Below are positions 7,059 through 16,775 of a stretch of DNA of 64,000 nt, in pieces. The notes under the pieces are model-generated. The model was not told the origin of the DNA. It saw only the letters and a program-made list of their open reading frames with translations, and made no database searches. The stretch is taken from positions 132,041 to 196,040 of the forward strand of contig NZ_MU158691.1 of assembly GCF_015209965.1 (NCBI RefSeq). Direction: 5' to 3'. The stretch is from Sphingobacterium pedocola (lineage in GTDB: Bacteria; Bacteroidota; Bacteroidia; Sphingobacteriales; Sphingobacteriaceae). The position numbers and the translations under genes were made by a program. Each line of letters opens with the position of its first letter. The stretch's first letter is position 1.

Positions 7059-9866
7059 TTAGTCCTTTTCAGTATTAAATCCCCATTCTATTCCTTTTTT
7101 TATGGCAGGTACGCCTTTTGATATCCAACTTGCTGCGGGTTTTCCTTTTAAAAAATGATCGAAGAATTGAAGTTGCCGTATTTGAATGTCTTTTCTGTTT
7201 TGTCGTTCCATCAGATTGTGACCATCTCCATTATAATTGAGTAGCCAGGTGGGTTTTCCTAACCTTCGCAAAGCCGTGAACATTTCTATTCCTTGATACC
7301 ACGGAACCGCGCCATCTTGATCGTTGTGCATGATGGCCACGGGAGTATTTACCCGGTCTAAGAAAAATAGGGGTGAGTTTTCTATATATAGATCTTTATT
7401 ATCCCACAGGGTACGCCCAATTCTGCTCTGGGTATTTTCGTATTGGAATTGACGGGACATTCCCGACTGCCAACGTATCCCTCCGTAGGCGGAAGTCATA
7501 TTGACCACTGGAGCTCCCGCCCATGCAGCGGCATATTTATTCGTTCGGGTTATCAAATGTGCTACTTGATATCCACCCCAACTTTGCCCTTGAATAGCCA
7601 TCTTGTTGGCGTCTACCCACGGAAATTCCTGGGCCAAAAATTGCATTCCGGAATTAACATGCTCTTCTGCAGAACGGCAAGGATAGCCATTTTTATACCG
7701 TATATCTGGAGCAAATACCAAATACCCGTTACTTACAAAAAAAGAAATATTTAACCGCGAAGGGGTTGGTGCCGGGGCTTGATAGGTATAGAGACCTTCC
7801 GTGAGGGTTTCGTAAAAATAGGCGATTATGGGGTACTTTTTATCCGGATCAAAATCTTCTGGTTTATAAAGGATTCCTTCTGCCGCTGTTCCGGTTGGTG
7901 TGACCCATTTTACCAGTTCGGCGGTTCCCCAGTTGTATTGTCCTTGTTGTGGATTGATCGCGGATATTTTAGTTTCATTATTGAAATCTTTAGAAAGATA
8001 TAGATCCGGTGGTAGATTGTAGTTTTCTTTTGTGTAAATTATCTGGTCTTTTTTCTTGTCCGACGCGAATTGCCTGTATGTAAATGGCGATTGGATAATT
8101 TCCTGTAAATCGCCTTTCGTTAAGTTCAACTGAAAGATACCGTTTTGTTTACTCGTTTCGTTGTAAGAAGACAGAAGTAACTTCGTCTGCGGATCTATTC
8201 TCACTGTTTTAGCACGCGGATTATCGCTTTTAAAGGCTATCAGCCGCAATGTTATTTTATTATTCCTGCCAAATCCCTTTGTGATAAGTTGATGGTGCTT
8301 TCCGTCAAATGAAAAATACCAGATATCGTATCTGTCGTAAATATATACACCTTGGTTGTCTTTGCTCCATCCGGCTATGCCATAAGCTCCGGGCAGAGCG
8401 GGAACGTCGTTCTGCTCATCGGTAAAGCTGATTGCTATATCTTTGGTGAGTGGAATGGTCTCAGTGGTTGTGATGTTATAGCTTAACCAATTGCCTTCAT
8501 CTCTATTAAATAGTACAATATGTTGTCCGTTGGGGGATAGATAGCTGGATCCGTTCCATTTCGTTTTTACAGGTATGCTGCTGCCGGTTTGCGTGGAGAC
8601 AGCGAAGATGTTATTCAACGTGTAGCCTTGCCATTGCGCTGCGATACGGTTGCCAAGATCGGTAGTGGCTAACCCCCACTCTTCATTTCCGCTATCTGTA
8701 AAAGATATGCGATTAAAGGTGTCGTCTAGGAGCGGAACAATACGCTTTTGGCCGATGTGAAAAACGGCGGGATAGTTGGCTGATTGATCTCTTTTTAGAT
8801 TGGCCAATTGTTGCGGCATGAGGTAATCGTCTTGCCAATGCCAAATGTCTACTTTCGCGTGTTCGAACTCCACTAATGTCGTGTCTTTTATCTGCGGAAT
8901 CGGAGCTAATCCAAAATAACATTTTTCGCCATTTTCGCTAAAGGATAAGTCGCCGTCTCCGGATACATGCCAGTTGTTTGGAACTAGGGCGGAAGTCTTG
9001 GTTGCAATTATAGCTGCCGTGTCGAGGTTGGGCGTATAATAGAATAAGTTGAAATCTTTTAGAAGTGATTTAGCCGGTGATTTGTCTGCTAAAAATATCA
9101 ATTGCTTGGAGGCATCATCGAATGTTATATTCTTATAGGTGCCTCTTCCGGTAGATATTTTTTTTAGTTGTCTTGCGGCTATATCGTAAAAATATAAACC
9201 GTCGGCATCTGAACTGTCTTTTTCTGCTGTTTTTTTATTAAATACAAGGTACTTTTCATTAGCACTGATTACGTAATTTTCGGCGTTCCTGAATTGTATG
9301 GTGTCTCCGGTAGGTAGGTTATATAATACAAGAGTGCTTTCTTTTCCGTTCTTCTTACTTTTTTTATCAGCGGTAGAAAGTGTATCTTTTGCAGTGGGTA
9401 TTTCTATTTCTTGAATGAATGCCAGATTGTTACGAGCTTCCCTAGCTACTTTATAGTTTTTGATATTATTGAATTTTAATGTATTTTTTGTCGCTATATC
9501 AAATACGGACAGCGAATCTTTAGGCATTTCCTCTGGTTTTTTCTTTTTAATCTTTGCGGCTCTAATCTCTTGAAATAGGGGTTTAATTAGGCTTATCAAA
9601 AATTTTTCATCATGTGTAAGGGTAAGGTTGTAGCCCCGGGGAATACTTGTGATTAATTGATTCGTTTTTGTTTTGAATTCCGTGGTAGCATCACCTTCCT
9701 GTGGTGAAATGGTGTAATAGATGTACGATCCGCTGTTGCTGATGACTGGGCTTGTAATGCTTTGCCATGCATCGTAGCTTGAATGATCTAAAGGTTTTTT
9801 TTGGGCCGGGGAAAAAAAAGAAATTGTAGAGAGTACAACTGTAAAAAGATATTTTGTTTGTAACAT
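7059..9866 (-). CDS. S9 family prolyl-oligopeptidase-type peptidase, exported
   Basis: Predicted serine peptidase of the prolyl oligopeptidase/dipeptidyl peptidase class. Starting at the ATG at 9866 gives 935 residues with a signal peptide (MLQTKYLFTVVLSTISFFSP then AQKK); the frame extends 23 codons further upstream but without a signal-like start. A long beta-propeller-type N-terminal region leads to an alpha/beta hydrolase domain with the nucleophile elbow GQSWGG (Ser about 762), Asp in HNDQDGAV (about 851) and His in GDGHNL (about 883). It is probably periplasmic or outer-membrane-associated and releases peptides for nutrition. It stands alone, divergent from the SIMPL gene. Confidence 0.9.
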   Translation of the reverse strand: MLQTKYLFTVVLSTISFFSPAQKKPLDHSSYDAWQSITSPVISNSGSYIYYTISPQEGDATTEFKTKTNQLITSIPRGYNLTLTHDEKFLISLIKPLFQEIRAAKIKKKKPEEMPKDSLSVFDIATKNTLKFNNIKNYKVAREARNNLAFIQEIEIPTAKDTLSTADKKSKKNGKESTLVLYNLPTGDTIQFRNAENYVISANEKYLVFNKKTAEKDSSDADGLYFYDIAARQLKKISTGRGTYKNITFDDASKQLIFLADKSPAKSLLKDFNLFYYTPNLDTAAIIATKTSALVPNNWHVSGDGDLSFSENGEKCYFGLAPIPQIKDTTLVEFEHAKVDIWHWQDDYLMPQQLANLKRDQSANYPAVFHIGQKRIVPLLDDTFNRISFTDSGNEEWGLATTDLGNRIAAQWQGYTLNNIFAVSTQTGSSIPVKTKWNGSSYLSPNGQHIVLFNRDEGNWLSYNITTTETIPLTKDIAISFTDEQNDVPALPGAYGIAGWSKDNQGVYIYDRYDIWYFSFDGKHHQLITKGFGRNNKITLRLIAFKSDNPRAKTVRIDPQTKLLLSSYNETSKQNGIFQLNLTKGDLQEIIQSPFTYRQFASDKKKDQIIYTKENYNLPPDLYLSKDFNNETKISAINPQQGQYNWGTAELVKWVTPTGTAAEGILYKPEDFDPDKKYPIIAYFYETLTEGLYTYQAPAPTPSRLNISFFVSNGYLVFAPDIRYKNGYPCRSAEEHVNSGMQFLAQEFPWVDANKMAIQGQSWGGYQVAHLITRTNKYAAAWAGAPVVNMTSAYGGIRWQSGMSRQFQYENTQSRIGRTLWDNKDLYIENSPLFFLDRVNTPVAIMHNDQDGAVPWYQGIEMFTALRRLGKPTWLLNYNGDGHNLMERQNRKDIQIRQLQFFDHFLKGKPAASWISKGVPAIKKGIEWGFNTEKD

Positions 9867-10108
9867 GCCGTAGATAAATTGTATGTATTCAAAAATAGTT
9901 ATATTCGTATAAAGTGTATATAACAATTTTGGCACATATTTTATAGTATTAAATCAGGTAAATTATATACATATGAAATATCATGTGGAGTAATGGATAG
10001 CACGGATAATATTACATGGGTATTCCATGTGACCGTTAAAAATCAAACCGAGTGAAACGAATCCATTTATACCAATGAAAACTGACACTCATAAATAATC
10101 ATATAAAT

Positions 10109-10840
10109 ATGAAATATATCGGTATAACAATTAGTATTATTGCTGCAATAGCATGTATTGCCTTTGCGAGCATACTGGCGAATGCTTATAAGTATAAGTA
10201 TAAAGTAACTAATACCATTAATGTAACGGGTAATGCAAAAAAGGATTTTGAATCTGACATCGTAAAGTGGTCTGCCACATACAGTCGAAAATCCATGGAT
10301 TTAAGCGCTGCTTCCGAACAATTAAAACAAGATCGGGATCTGGTGAAAGATTTTCTTGTCCGCCAAGGAATTAAAGACGGTGAAATTCTATTTAATGCAG
10401 TGAATATTAATCGGGATTTTACGTATCAAACGGACGGTAGCGGTCATAGCTATAATACGTTTACAGGATATAGTCTTACGCAAACGGTAAGTGTAGAGTC
10501 TAAAGATCTAGACAAAGTGGATAATGCTTCTCGTGAGATATCTACTTTAATATCGCAAGGCCTGGAATTAAGTTCCAATTCTCCAAACTATTATTACTCC
10601 AAATTAGAGGATTTGAAATTGGCGCTGATTGCGGAGGCGTCTCAAAATGCCAAACTGAGAGCTGACAATATTGCAAAGGAATCTGGAAGTCGTCTTGGAG
10701 GATTAAATAAAGCGGATTTAGGGATATTTCAAATCACAGGTCAGAATGATAATGAAGAATATTCGTATGGCGGAGTCTTTAACACGACATCGAGATTAAA
10801 AACGGCGAATATCACGATAAAGGCAAGTTACGGACAATAA
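10109..10840 (+). CDS. SIMPL domain-containing protein (DUF541)
   Basis: The 243 residues begin with one membrane segment or uncleaved signal (ITISIIAAIACIAFASILA). The SIMPL (DUF541) region then starts with the typical INVTGNAKKDFESDIVKW and ends with NITIKASYGQ. The family is cell-envelope-associated, with roles reported in oxidative-stress tolerance and signalling, but no defined reaction is known to me. The gene is single, followed by a strong hairpin shared with convergent rpoD. Confidence 0.85.
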   Translation: MKYIGITISIIAAIACIAFASILANAYKYKYKVTNTINVTGNAKKDFESDIVKWSATYSRKSMDLSAASEQLKQDRDLVKDFLVRQGIKDGEILFNAVNINRDFTYQTDGSGHSYNTFTGYSLTQTVSVESKDLDKVDNASREISTLISQGLELSSNSPNYYYSKLEDLKLALIAEASQNAKLRADNIAKESGSRLGGLNKADLGIFQITGQNDNEEYSYGGVFNTTSRLKTANITIKASYGQ

Positions 10841-10863
10841 ATTGAATTTATAAAGGAAAAAAT

Positions 10864-10890
10864 AAGCGCTAGATGTGTCTAGCGCTTTTC
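10864..10890. terminator. Bidirectional terminator between SIMPL gene and rpoD
   Basis: AAGCGCTAGA and TCTAGCGCTT form a perfect 10-bp stem with a TGTG loop. T bases follow on the plus side and A bases precede it. Confidence 0.8.
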
Positions 10891-10910
10891 CTGTATGTGG
10901 TCAAAATAAA

Positions 10911-11771
10911 TTAACCTAAATAAGATTTTAAAATTTTACTTCGAGAAGTGTGACGTAATCGTTGTAAAGCCTTGTCTTTAATCTGACGTACACGTTCTCT
11001 CGTTAAATTAAATTTCTCACCAATTTCTTCAAGTGATAATGGGTGGTTTGAACCAAGTCCAAAGAATAACACGATGATTTCTCTTTCTCTTTCTGTTAAC
11101 GTTGATAAAGACCGTTTGATTTCTTCGGATAAAGATTCATCAATTAACGAACTATCCGTATCGGGATCAGAGTTTTCTAATACATCTAATAATGTATTCT
11201 CCTCACCTTGTACGAAGGGTGCGTCCATTGACACATGTCTACCCGAATTACTCAATGTATCCGAAACCTTATCTACTGTCGTCTCGAGGATATCTGCTAA
11301 TTCTTCTGGAGAAGGCTCACGTTCGTATTCCTGTTCTAATTTGGAGAAAGCTTTGCTGATTTTACTTAAAGAACCTACTTGATTTAAAGGTAAGCGTACG
11401 ATACGCGATTGTTCAGCAATAGCTTGCAAAATAGATTGACGAATCCACCACACTGCATAAGAGATAAACTTGAAACCTTTCGTTTCGTCGAAGCGTTTAG
11501 CGGCCTTGATAAGGCCCAAATTTCCTTCATTGATTAAATCACCCAATGTAAGGCCTTGATTTTGGTACTGTTTAGCAACGGATACCACGAAACGTAGGTT
11601 GGTTTTGGTTAACTTCTCTAATGCTACTTGATCTCCCTCGCGAATCCGTTGAGCTAAGATAACTTCTTCTTCGGCTGTGATTAAATCTACCTTACCGATT
11701 TCATGTAAGTATTTGTCTAAAGATTGTGATTCACGATTAGTGATCGATTGCGTAATTTTGAGCTGTCTCAT
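10911..11771 (-). CDS. rpoD: Primary RNA polymerase sigma factor (sigma-70/SigA)
   Basis: The 286-residue protein is the short Bacteroidota primary sigma factor, which lacks region 1.1. Region 1.2 starts at SLDKYLHEIGKVDLIT. Region 2 is present with LGDLINEGNLGLIKAAKRFD and FISYAVWWIRQSI. Region 3 is around EPSPEELADIL, and region 4 with its helix-turn-helix is LSLEEIGEKFNLTRERVRQI. It is the factor that recognises the TTTG/TAnnTTTG promoters noted elsewhere in this window. Its own -7 element is at 11804-11811. It is a single gene, convergent with the SIMPL gene. Confidence 0.96.
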   Translation of the reverse strand: MRQLKITQSITNRESQSLDKYLHEIGKVDLITAEEEVILAQRIREGDQVALEKLTKTNLRFVVSVAKQYQNQGLTLGDLINEGNLGLIKAAKRFDETKGFKFISYAVWWIRQSILQAIAEQSRIVRLPLNQVGSLSKISKAFSKLEQEYEREPSPEELADILETTVDKVSDTLSNSGRHVSMDAPFVQGEENTLLDVLENSDPDTDSSLIDESLSEEIKRSLSTLTEREREIIVLFFGLGSNHPLSLEEIGEKFNLTRERVRQIKDKALQRLRHTSRSKILKSYLG

Positions 11772-11803
11772 TAATTTTTATTACTTCCTTCTTGAAATGT
11801 TTG

Positions 11804-11811
11804 CAAAAATA
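11804..11811 (-). promoter_or_regulatory. -7 promoter element of rpoD
   Basis: On the minus strand it reads TATTTTTG (exact TAnnTTTG), 33 bases before the rpoD start codon. Confidence 0.5.
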
Positions 11812-12075
11812 CTAAAATATCTCCATTCTTTTGTAAAGAATGTGTAATTTATTGACTCATTTTGAGGTGGTTATGAAGACCATAGGGATGCTTACTGGGT
11901 GTCAAAAACCGTTCCATATTTAAAAATATTCGTTGTTTTTTTTGTATTATTTTTACTAGGATTTCTGTATTCAAAAATATTTCCATATCTCTGAAAACCT
12001 TTTAGATCAAGAATTGTTTTTAAATACAAGTAATTAATGCTAAATTAGATTAAATATTGTGTCACGTTAAAGATT
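11812..12075. other. Gene-free spacer between rpoD and the Xre gene
   Basis: The divergent spacer of about 260 bases is AT-rich. Apart from the rpoD -7 element at its left end I see no ORF, RNA or hairpin of note. Confidence 0.5.
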
Positions 12076-12279
12076 ATGAGCATCAAAATACGTTTGGATG
12101 AAGTAATGGCTAAGAAAAAGGTGTCTTTAAATGAGCTTAGCAACCGGGTTGGTATCACCTTATCGAATCTCTCCATTCTAAAGAATCAGAAATCGAAAGC
12201 AATTCGGTTAAGTACATTAGAAGCTATTTGCAAAGCATTAGATTGCCAACCGGGCGATATCATTGTATATGAAGATTAA
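12076..12279 (+). CDS. Small Xre/Cro-type helix-turn-helix regulator
   Basis: The 67-residue protein consists almost only of a Cro/C1-type helix-turn-helix (IRLDEVMAKKKVSLNELSNR, then VGITLSNLSILKNQKSKAIR) and the closing LEAICKALDCQPGDIIVYED typical of the YozG-like subgroup. It should bind DNA as a dimer; its targets are unknown. Its stop codon interlocks with that of the convergent fmt gene in the tetranucleotide TTAA, leaving no room for a terminator. Confidence 0.9.
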   Translation: MSIKIRLDEVMAKKKVSLNELSNRVGITLSNLSILKNQKSKAIRLSTLEAICKALDCQPGDIIVYED

Positions 12280-13196
12280 TCTTCAAATCGATAACCTCGT
12301 AAAAATTCTTCTATTGACATTTTTTTCTTTCCTTCTAACTGAAGTTGTTTAACCGATAATAGCCCGTCGTTTCCCGAAAATTTCAGGTATGATTTTCCAT
12401 CCGTCTCATAAGATCCGGGTTGGGGTGGGGGGCTTTTCCTTTCTTTTTCCACTTCGTAAATTTTCAATACTTTTTTGTCGAAATAAGTAAATGCAGCCGG
12501 GTAAGGACTCAAGCCTCTTATTTTGTTATAAATGGTTTGGATATCGGAATTCCAGTCGATAAGGCAGTCGTCCTTAAATATTTTAGGGGCATGTTTTAAT
12601 TGAGTTTCTACCACGTCTTTCTGAGGCATAGGACGTAGCGAGTTTGACTTCAACTTCTGAATGGTTTTTATCAACGTATTCGCCCCGGCCTTCATTAATT
12701 TATCGTGGAGCGAACCAGCATTGTCCTTCTCGTCAATGGTTATGTTTTCTGATAATAAAATATTCCCGGTATCGATCTCATGTTGGAGAAGGAAGGTGGT
12801 TACTCCAGATTCTTTTTCACCGTTGATAATTGCGTGGTTGATGGGGGCGGCACCTCTGTATTGCGGAAGTAAAGAAGCATGTACGTTTATAGTCCCTAAA
12901 GACGGCATGTTCCATACGACCTCGGGTAGCATACGGAAGGCGACTACAACTTGCAGGTCGGCCTTGAAAGATCTTAGCATATCGATGAACTCGATGTTTT
13001 TTAGTTTTTCGGGTTGTAATACAGGAAGGGCATGCGCTTCGGCAAATATTTTTACAGGAGACTGATGTAGTTTTTGACCTCTGCCGGCAGGTTTGTCGGG
13101 AGCAGTTACCACAGCAACTACGTTTTCGCCTGCCTCAAGTAGTGCTCTTAAAGAAGCGACAGCAAAATCAGGAGTACCCATGAAAATTATTCTCAT
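12276..13196 (-). CDS. fmt: Methionyl-tRNA formyltransferase
   Basis: Fmt formylates initiator Met-tRNA with 10-formyl-tetrahydrofolate. The 306 residues match the family. The N-terminus is MRIIFMGTPDFAVASLRAL, and the substrate loop is VVTAPDKPAGRGQKL. The catalytic segment INVHASLLPQYRGAAPINHA contains the Asn and His of the active site, with Asp in HEIDTGNIL. The C-terminal tRNA-binding barrel includes IRGLSPYPAAFTYF. It is convergent with the Xre gene and divergent from the permease gene. Confidence 0.96.
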   Translation of the reverse strand: MRIIFMGTPDFAVASLRALLEAGENVVAVVTAPDKPAGRGQKLHQSPVKIFAEAHALPVLQPEKLKNIEFIDMLRSFKADLQVVVAFRMLPEVVWNMPSLGTINVHASLLPQYRGAAPINHAIINGEKESGVTTFLLQHEIDTGNILLSENITIDEKDNAGSLHDKLMKAGANTLIKTIQKLKSNSLRPMPQKDVVETQLKHAPKIFKDDCLIDWNSDIQTIYNKIRGLSPYPAAFTYFDKKVLKIYEVEKERKSPPPQPGSYETDGKSYLKFSGNDGLLSVKQLQLEGKKKMSIEEFLRGYRFED

Positions 13197-13255
13197 ATAT
13201 AATTAGTCTTTATATTGTGATGGACGATTGTACTTATTAAGTGGCAAAACTTTAT

Positions 13256-13263
13256 TAACTTTG
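13256..13263 (+). promoter_or_regulatory. -7 promoter element of the LolC/E-like gene
   Basis: TAACTTTG is an exact TAnnTTTG match lying 24 bases before the TTG at 13288. Because it falls inside the longer reading frame starting at 13228, it argues that translation starts downstream of it. Confidence 0.55.
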
Positions 13264-13287
13264 CGAAGTTACAAATTTAATTTAAGC

Positions 13288-14505
13288 TTGAATTTTCCAT
13301 TTTTTCTCGCGAAGCGAATCGTGTTTAAAGGGCATCGAACTTTTTCGAAATTGATCGTGAGGGTGACTATCGGTGCGTTAGCTTTGGCTGTAATTGCTAT
13401 TATACTTTCTGTTGCTATTTTGAGGGGATTTAAAGATGAAGTAACGGCTAAGCAAAGGGGTTTTTTTAGCGATGTCATCATTTCTAAAAATGACCTTAAT
13501 GACTCGTATGAAAATTCTCCTATTTCTCTTTCGCGGGAAAACCTAGACCGGATTATAAAGCTTCCCAACGTAGTGGATGTGGTGCCGTTTGCGACAAAAG
13601 CGGGGATTATGAATGTGGATGGTGAAGTAGAAGGGGTATTACTGAAAGGGGTGGAAAAGAGTTACAATCAATCTTTTCTCGCCCGGACGCTAGTCGTCGG
13701 TGATACGCTGAACTTTGCAAACCAAGATTCCGATACAGAAATATTAATCTCCAAGCTATTGGCTGATCGATTAAATCTGAAAGTAGGTGACGACTTTATT
13801 ATGTACTTTGTTCAAACACCAATCCGTAAACGGAAAATGTTTGTTAAAGGTGTTTTTCAAACAAATTCGGCAGAATTGGACAAGATGTATGTGATAGGTT
13901 CTTTGGATTTAATAAGACGGCTTAATAATCTTGACCCGGGGGATGCGGGGGCTTATGAAGTGCGGGTGAAAAATTTTGAGGAAATACAGAAAACTACTGC
14001 TGCGGTTGATGAAGAGTTGCCGGTAGCGTTGAAAGCAACGAATATCATTGAACAATTTCCGGACGTCTTTAATTGGTTAAAGATGTTGGATATGAATGAC
14101 GATATTATTTTTGTATTGATGGTGATCGTGGCAATAATAAATATGATTTCTGCTTTACTCATATCGATATTAGAACGTACTTCCATGATAGGAGTTTTGA
14201 AATCATTGGGTATGGCAAATAGGCAAATCCGAAAAGTATTTCTTTACAATTCCATTTATCTTATAGGGTATGGATTAATTATTGGTAATATCATTACGAT
14301 AAGTTTATACTGGTTTCAAACAAATACCAAGTTTTTTAAACTGGACCCATCGATTTATTATATTGGATACGTTCCGATGTCGATAGCGTGGTACGATGTG
14401 ATTCTTTTGAATATTGCTATAGTCTTTATCGCACTGATTACCTTGTATATTCCTTCGATGTTGATATCCCGTATTTCACCCATTAAGACTATTCAATTTA
14501 AATAA
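13288..14505 (+). CDS. LolC/LolE-type ABC transporter permease (FtsX domain)
   Basis: Membrane component of a LolCDE-like lipoprotein-release or MacB-type exporter. I choose the TTG start at 13288 (405 residues, reading M-NFPFFLAKRI) because homologues begin near FFLAKRI and an exact promoter -7 element lies upstream, inside the longer frame that opens at 13228. There is one membrane segment near residues 30-50, a long periplasmic domain, and an FtsX-type block of three segments in the C-terminal third (FVLMVIVAIINMISALLIS; the NSIYLIGYGLIIGNIITIS region; LLNIAIVFIALITLYIPSML). The cytoplasmic loop has ERTSMIGVLKSLGM, typical of the family. No ATPase gene is adjacent. Confidence 0.85.
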   Translation: MNFPFFLAKRIVFKGHRTFSKLIVRVTIGALALAVIAIILSVAILRGFKDEVTAKQRGFFSDVIISKNDLNDSYENSPISLSRENLDRIIKLPNVVDVVPFATKAGIMNVDGEVEGVLLKGVEKSYNQSFLARTLVVGDTLNFANQDSDTEILISKLLADRLNLKVGDDFIMYFVQTPIRKRKMFVKGVFQTNSAELDKMYVIGSLDLIRRLNNLDPGDAGAYEVRVKNFEEIQKTTAAVDEELPVALKATNIIEQFPDVFNWLKMLDMNDDIIFVLMVIVAIINMISALLISILERTSMIGVLKSLGMANRQIRKVFLYNSIYLIGYGLIIGNIITISLYWFQTNTKFFKLDPSIYYIGYVPMSIAWYDVILLNIAIVFIALITLYIPSMLISRISPIKTIQFK

Positions 14506-14596
14506 TACAGATGAATTAAACGTCGTCTTTGGTGAAAAACTTATTTTTTTCGTATATTCCTGCGTTTTTAGGGCTATAGATCCGTAGTATATTTTT

Positions 14597-16756
14597 ATGA
14601 ATAATTTTTTAGATCACTTAAGCGACGCGTTTAGAACACCTCTTACCAATCCTGTATTGGTTTTTGCGCTGGTGCTATTTATTATACTACTTTCTCCGAT
14701 CATTCTTCGACCTATTAAAGTACCAGGTATTATTGGTTTCATTTTATTCGGTGTAATTCTAGGCCCTCATGGACTCAATTGGTTGTCGAAAATTGATCAG
14801 AAGGCTGTTAATATGACGGGAGTAGATGCAATAGATTTATTTTCGACAATTGGTCTTTTGTATATTATGTTTATTGCGGGGCTGGAATTAGATATGAATG
14901 AATTTCAAAAGACGAAAAATAAAAGTGCGTTGTTCGGCTTTTTGACATTCATTATCCCTATATCTATTGGGTTCCCTGTTTGTTATTACTTATTAGACTA
15001 TAGTTTACTGCCGAGTGTATTGATAGCCAGTATGTTTGCTACGCATACCTTAGTAACTTACCCTATAGTTACCAGCTACGGTATATCTAAAAATGAGGCT
15101 GTAGCGATTACAATAGGAGGGACAATACTAACGGATACAGCGGTCTTGATTATACTGGCTGTTATAAAGGGCGTAAATCAAGGCAATATTGGGTCTGAAT
15201 TCTGGGTTACCCTAGGCGTGTCTTTTGCCATATTTCTCTTTATCATGTTTGGGTTAATTCCTAGGCTCGCTAAATGGTTTTTTTCTCGAATAGAAGGAGA
15301 AAAAACAGCGCACTATATATTTGTTTTGGCAGTCGTATTTTTTTCAGCTTTTCTAGCGGAAATTGCAGGCCTTGAACATATTATTGGTGCTTTTGTGGCT
15401 GGATTAGCACTTAATAAACTGATTCCTCATTCTTCTGCTTTGATGAATCGAATTGAGTTTATAGGAAATGCCATATTTATACCATTCTTCCTTATTTCTG
15501 TGGGAATGATTGTGGATGTAAGTGTGCTGACAAAAGGACCAACGGCGCTTATCGTCGCTGGAACCTTAACATTAGTAGCTGTTTTTGGGAAATTTTTGGC
15601 GGCAACAGCGACTCAGTTTGCATTTAAGTATTCCAAAAGTCAACGAAATTTAATATTTGGACTAAGTAATGCGCATGCGGCAGCTACTTTGGCTATTATC
15701 ATGGTAGGCTATAATAGCAAGTTAATAGATGAAAACGTATTGAACGGCACAATCGTGTTGATCCTTTTTACCTGTATAATTGCCTCGCTTGTAACCGAGA
15801 ATGCCTCTAAAAAGGTTGTATTGGAGGGATATCAGGATGAACAGCATGTTGAGCCTATTCAGGAAAATGATGAACAGATTTTAATTCCTATTGCTAATTT
15901 AGGTAATATGGAACCTATCTTGGACTTTGCTACATTGATCAAATCAAAAAAGTCCCCTCGGCCGTTGAATATTTTGAGTGTTGTAACGGACGTGGAACAG
16001 GGGGAGCGAAATAAAGTGGTAGCCCGTGAGAATCTAGATAAAATGGTGAGGTATGCTTCCGGAGCGGAAACGGAGGTAGAACTGATTACCGAAATAAACT
16101 ATAATATCGCTGGAGGTATTAGTAACGCCTCCAGGGAAATTTTTGCTGACTGTCTTATAATGGGGTGGCCCAGTGCAGTTAGTTTCGTAGAAAAAATAGT
16201 AGGAGAAAAGACAGAAAGTATACTTAACCGGACAGATACGAATTTATTTATGTGCCGTCTGGATAAACCATTTATCTTAAATAAATTGATTACTATTTTT
16301 GTCCCCCCTTTAGCGGAGTCAGAAGTGGGATTTGAATTTTGGATGGAGAAAATGTTGAAATTATCGCAAGAGCTCTCTCTTCCGATTTCATTTGTTTGTA
16401 ATCAACATACTCAAAATTCATTGGAGAATACGCTGGATAAGCTAAATAGCAACGTAATTTCTTCATTTGAGAACTATGAAGACTGGGATGATATATATGG
16501 ACTTGCCACGTTTTCCAATTCTGATTCGCTTCTGATATTTGTTTCTTCTAGAAGTGGCGACGTATCTTATAGAGATTCGTTGGATGGCTTGGCCAAACGG
16601 GTTGGACGCTATTATCAAAATCAAAATTTAATATTGGTATTTCCGAGTAGACGTGAAAATCTTCATATCGATGAGTATGAAGATATTCAAACTGCACCGA
16701 TCTTTAGAAAGATAAGTCGCGAAATTGGCAATATGTTTGGTAGAGATAAGTTATAG
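14597..16756 (+). CDS. CPA2-family cation:proton antiporter with C-terminal cytoplasmic domain
   Basis: The 719-residue inner-membrane protein has about 12-13 hydrophobic segments in residues 15-400 that match the Na/H exchanger (KefB/NapA-like) fold. It contains a GIIGFILFGVILGPHGL motif and the discontinuous helix region around TILTDTAVLIILAV, with Asp residues suited to ion exchange. Residues about 430-719 are soluble and universal-stress-protein-like, probably regulatory. It likely exchanges Na or K for protons; the ion cannot be told from sequence. The gene ends 19 bases before the icd start. Confidence 0.88.
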   Translation: MNNFLDHLSDAFRTPLTNPVLVFALVLFIILLSPIILRPIKVPGIIGFILFGVILGPHGLNWLSKIDQKAVNMTGVDAIDLFSTIGLLYIMFIAGLELDMNEFQKTKNKSALFGFLTFIIPISIGFPVCYYLLDYSLLPSVLIASMFATHTLVTYPIVTSYGISKNEAVAITIGGTILTDTAVLIILAVIKGVNQGNIGSEFWVTLGVSFAIFLFIMFGLIPRLAKWFFSRIEGEKTAHYIFVLAVVFFSAFLAEIAGLEHIIGAFVAGLALNKLIPHSSALMNRIEFIGNAIFIPFFLISVGMIVDVSVLTKGPTALIVAGTLTLVAVFGKFLAATATQFAFKYSKSQRNLIFGLSNAHAAATLAIIMVGYNSKLIDENVLNGTIVLILFTCIIASLVTENASKKVVLEGYQDEQHVEPIQENDEQILIPIANLGNMEPILDFATLIKSKKSPRPLNILSVVTDVEQGERNKVVARENLDKMVRYASGAETEVELITEINYNIAGGISNASREIFADCLIMGWPSAVSFVEKIVGEKTESILNRTDTNLFMCRLDKPFILNKLITIFVPPLAESEVGFEFWMEKMLKLSQELSLPISFVCNQHTQNSLENTLDKLNSNVISSFENYEDWDDIYGLATFSNSDSLLIFVSSRSGDVSYRDSLDGLAKRVGRYYQNQNLILVFPSRRENLHIDEYEDIQTAPIFRKISREIGNMFGRDKL

Positions 16757-16775
16757 TATTATAATTAATATGTTT

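Noticed and set aside
13228..13287. Upstream extension of the LolC/E-like gene from an ATG at 13228
   Set aside because: The 20 extra residues are not typical of the family and an exact -7 promoter element lies inside the stretch; the TTG at 13288 fits better.
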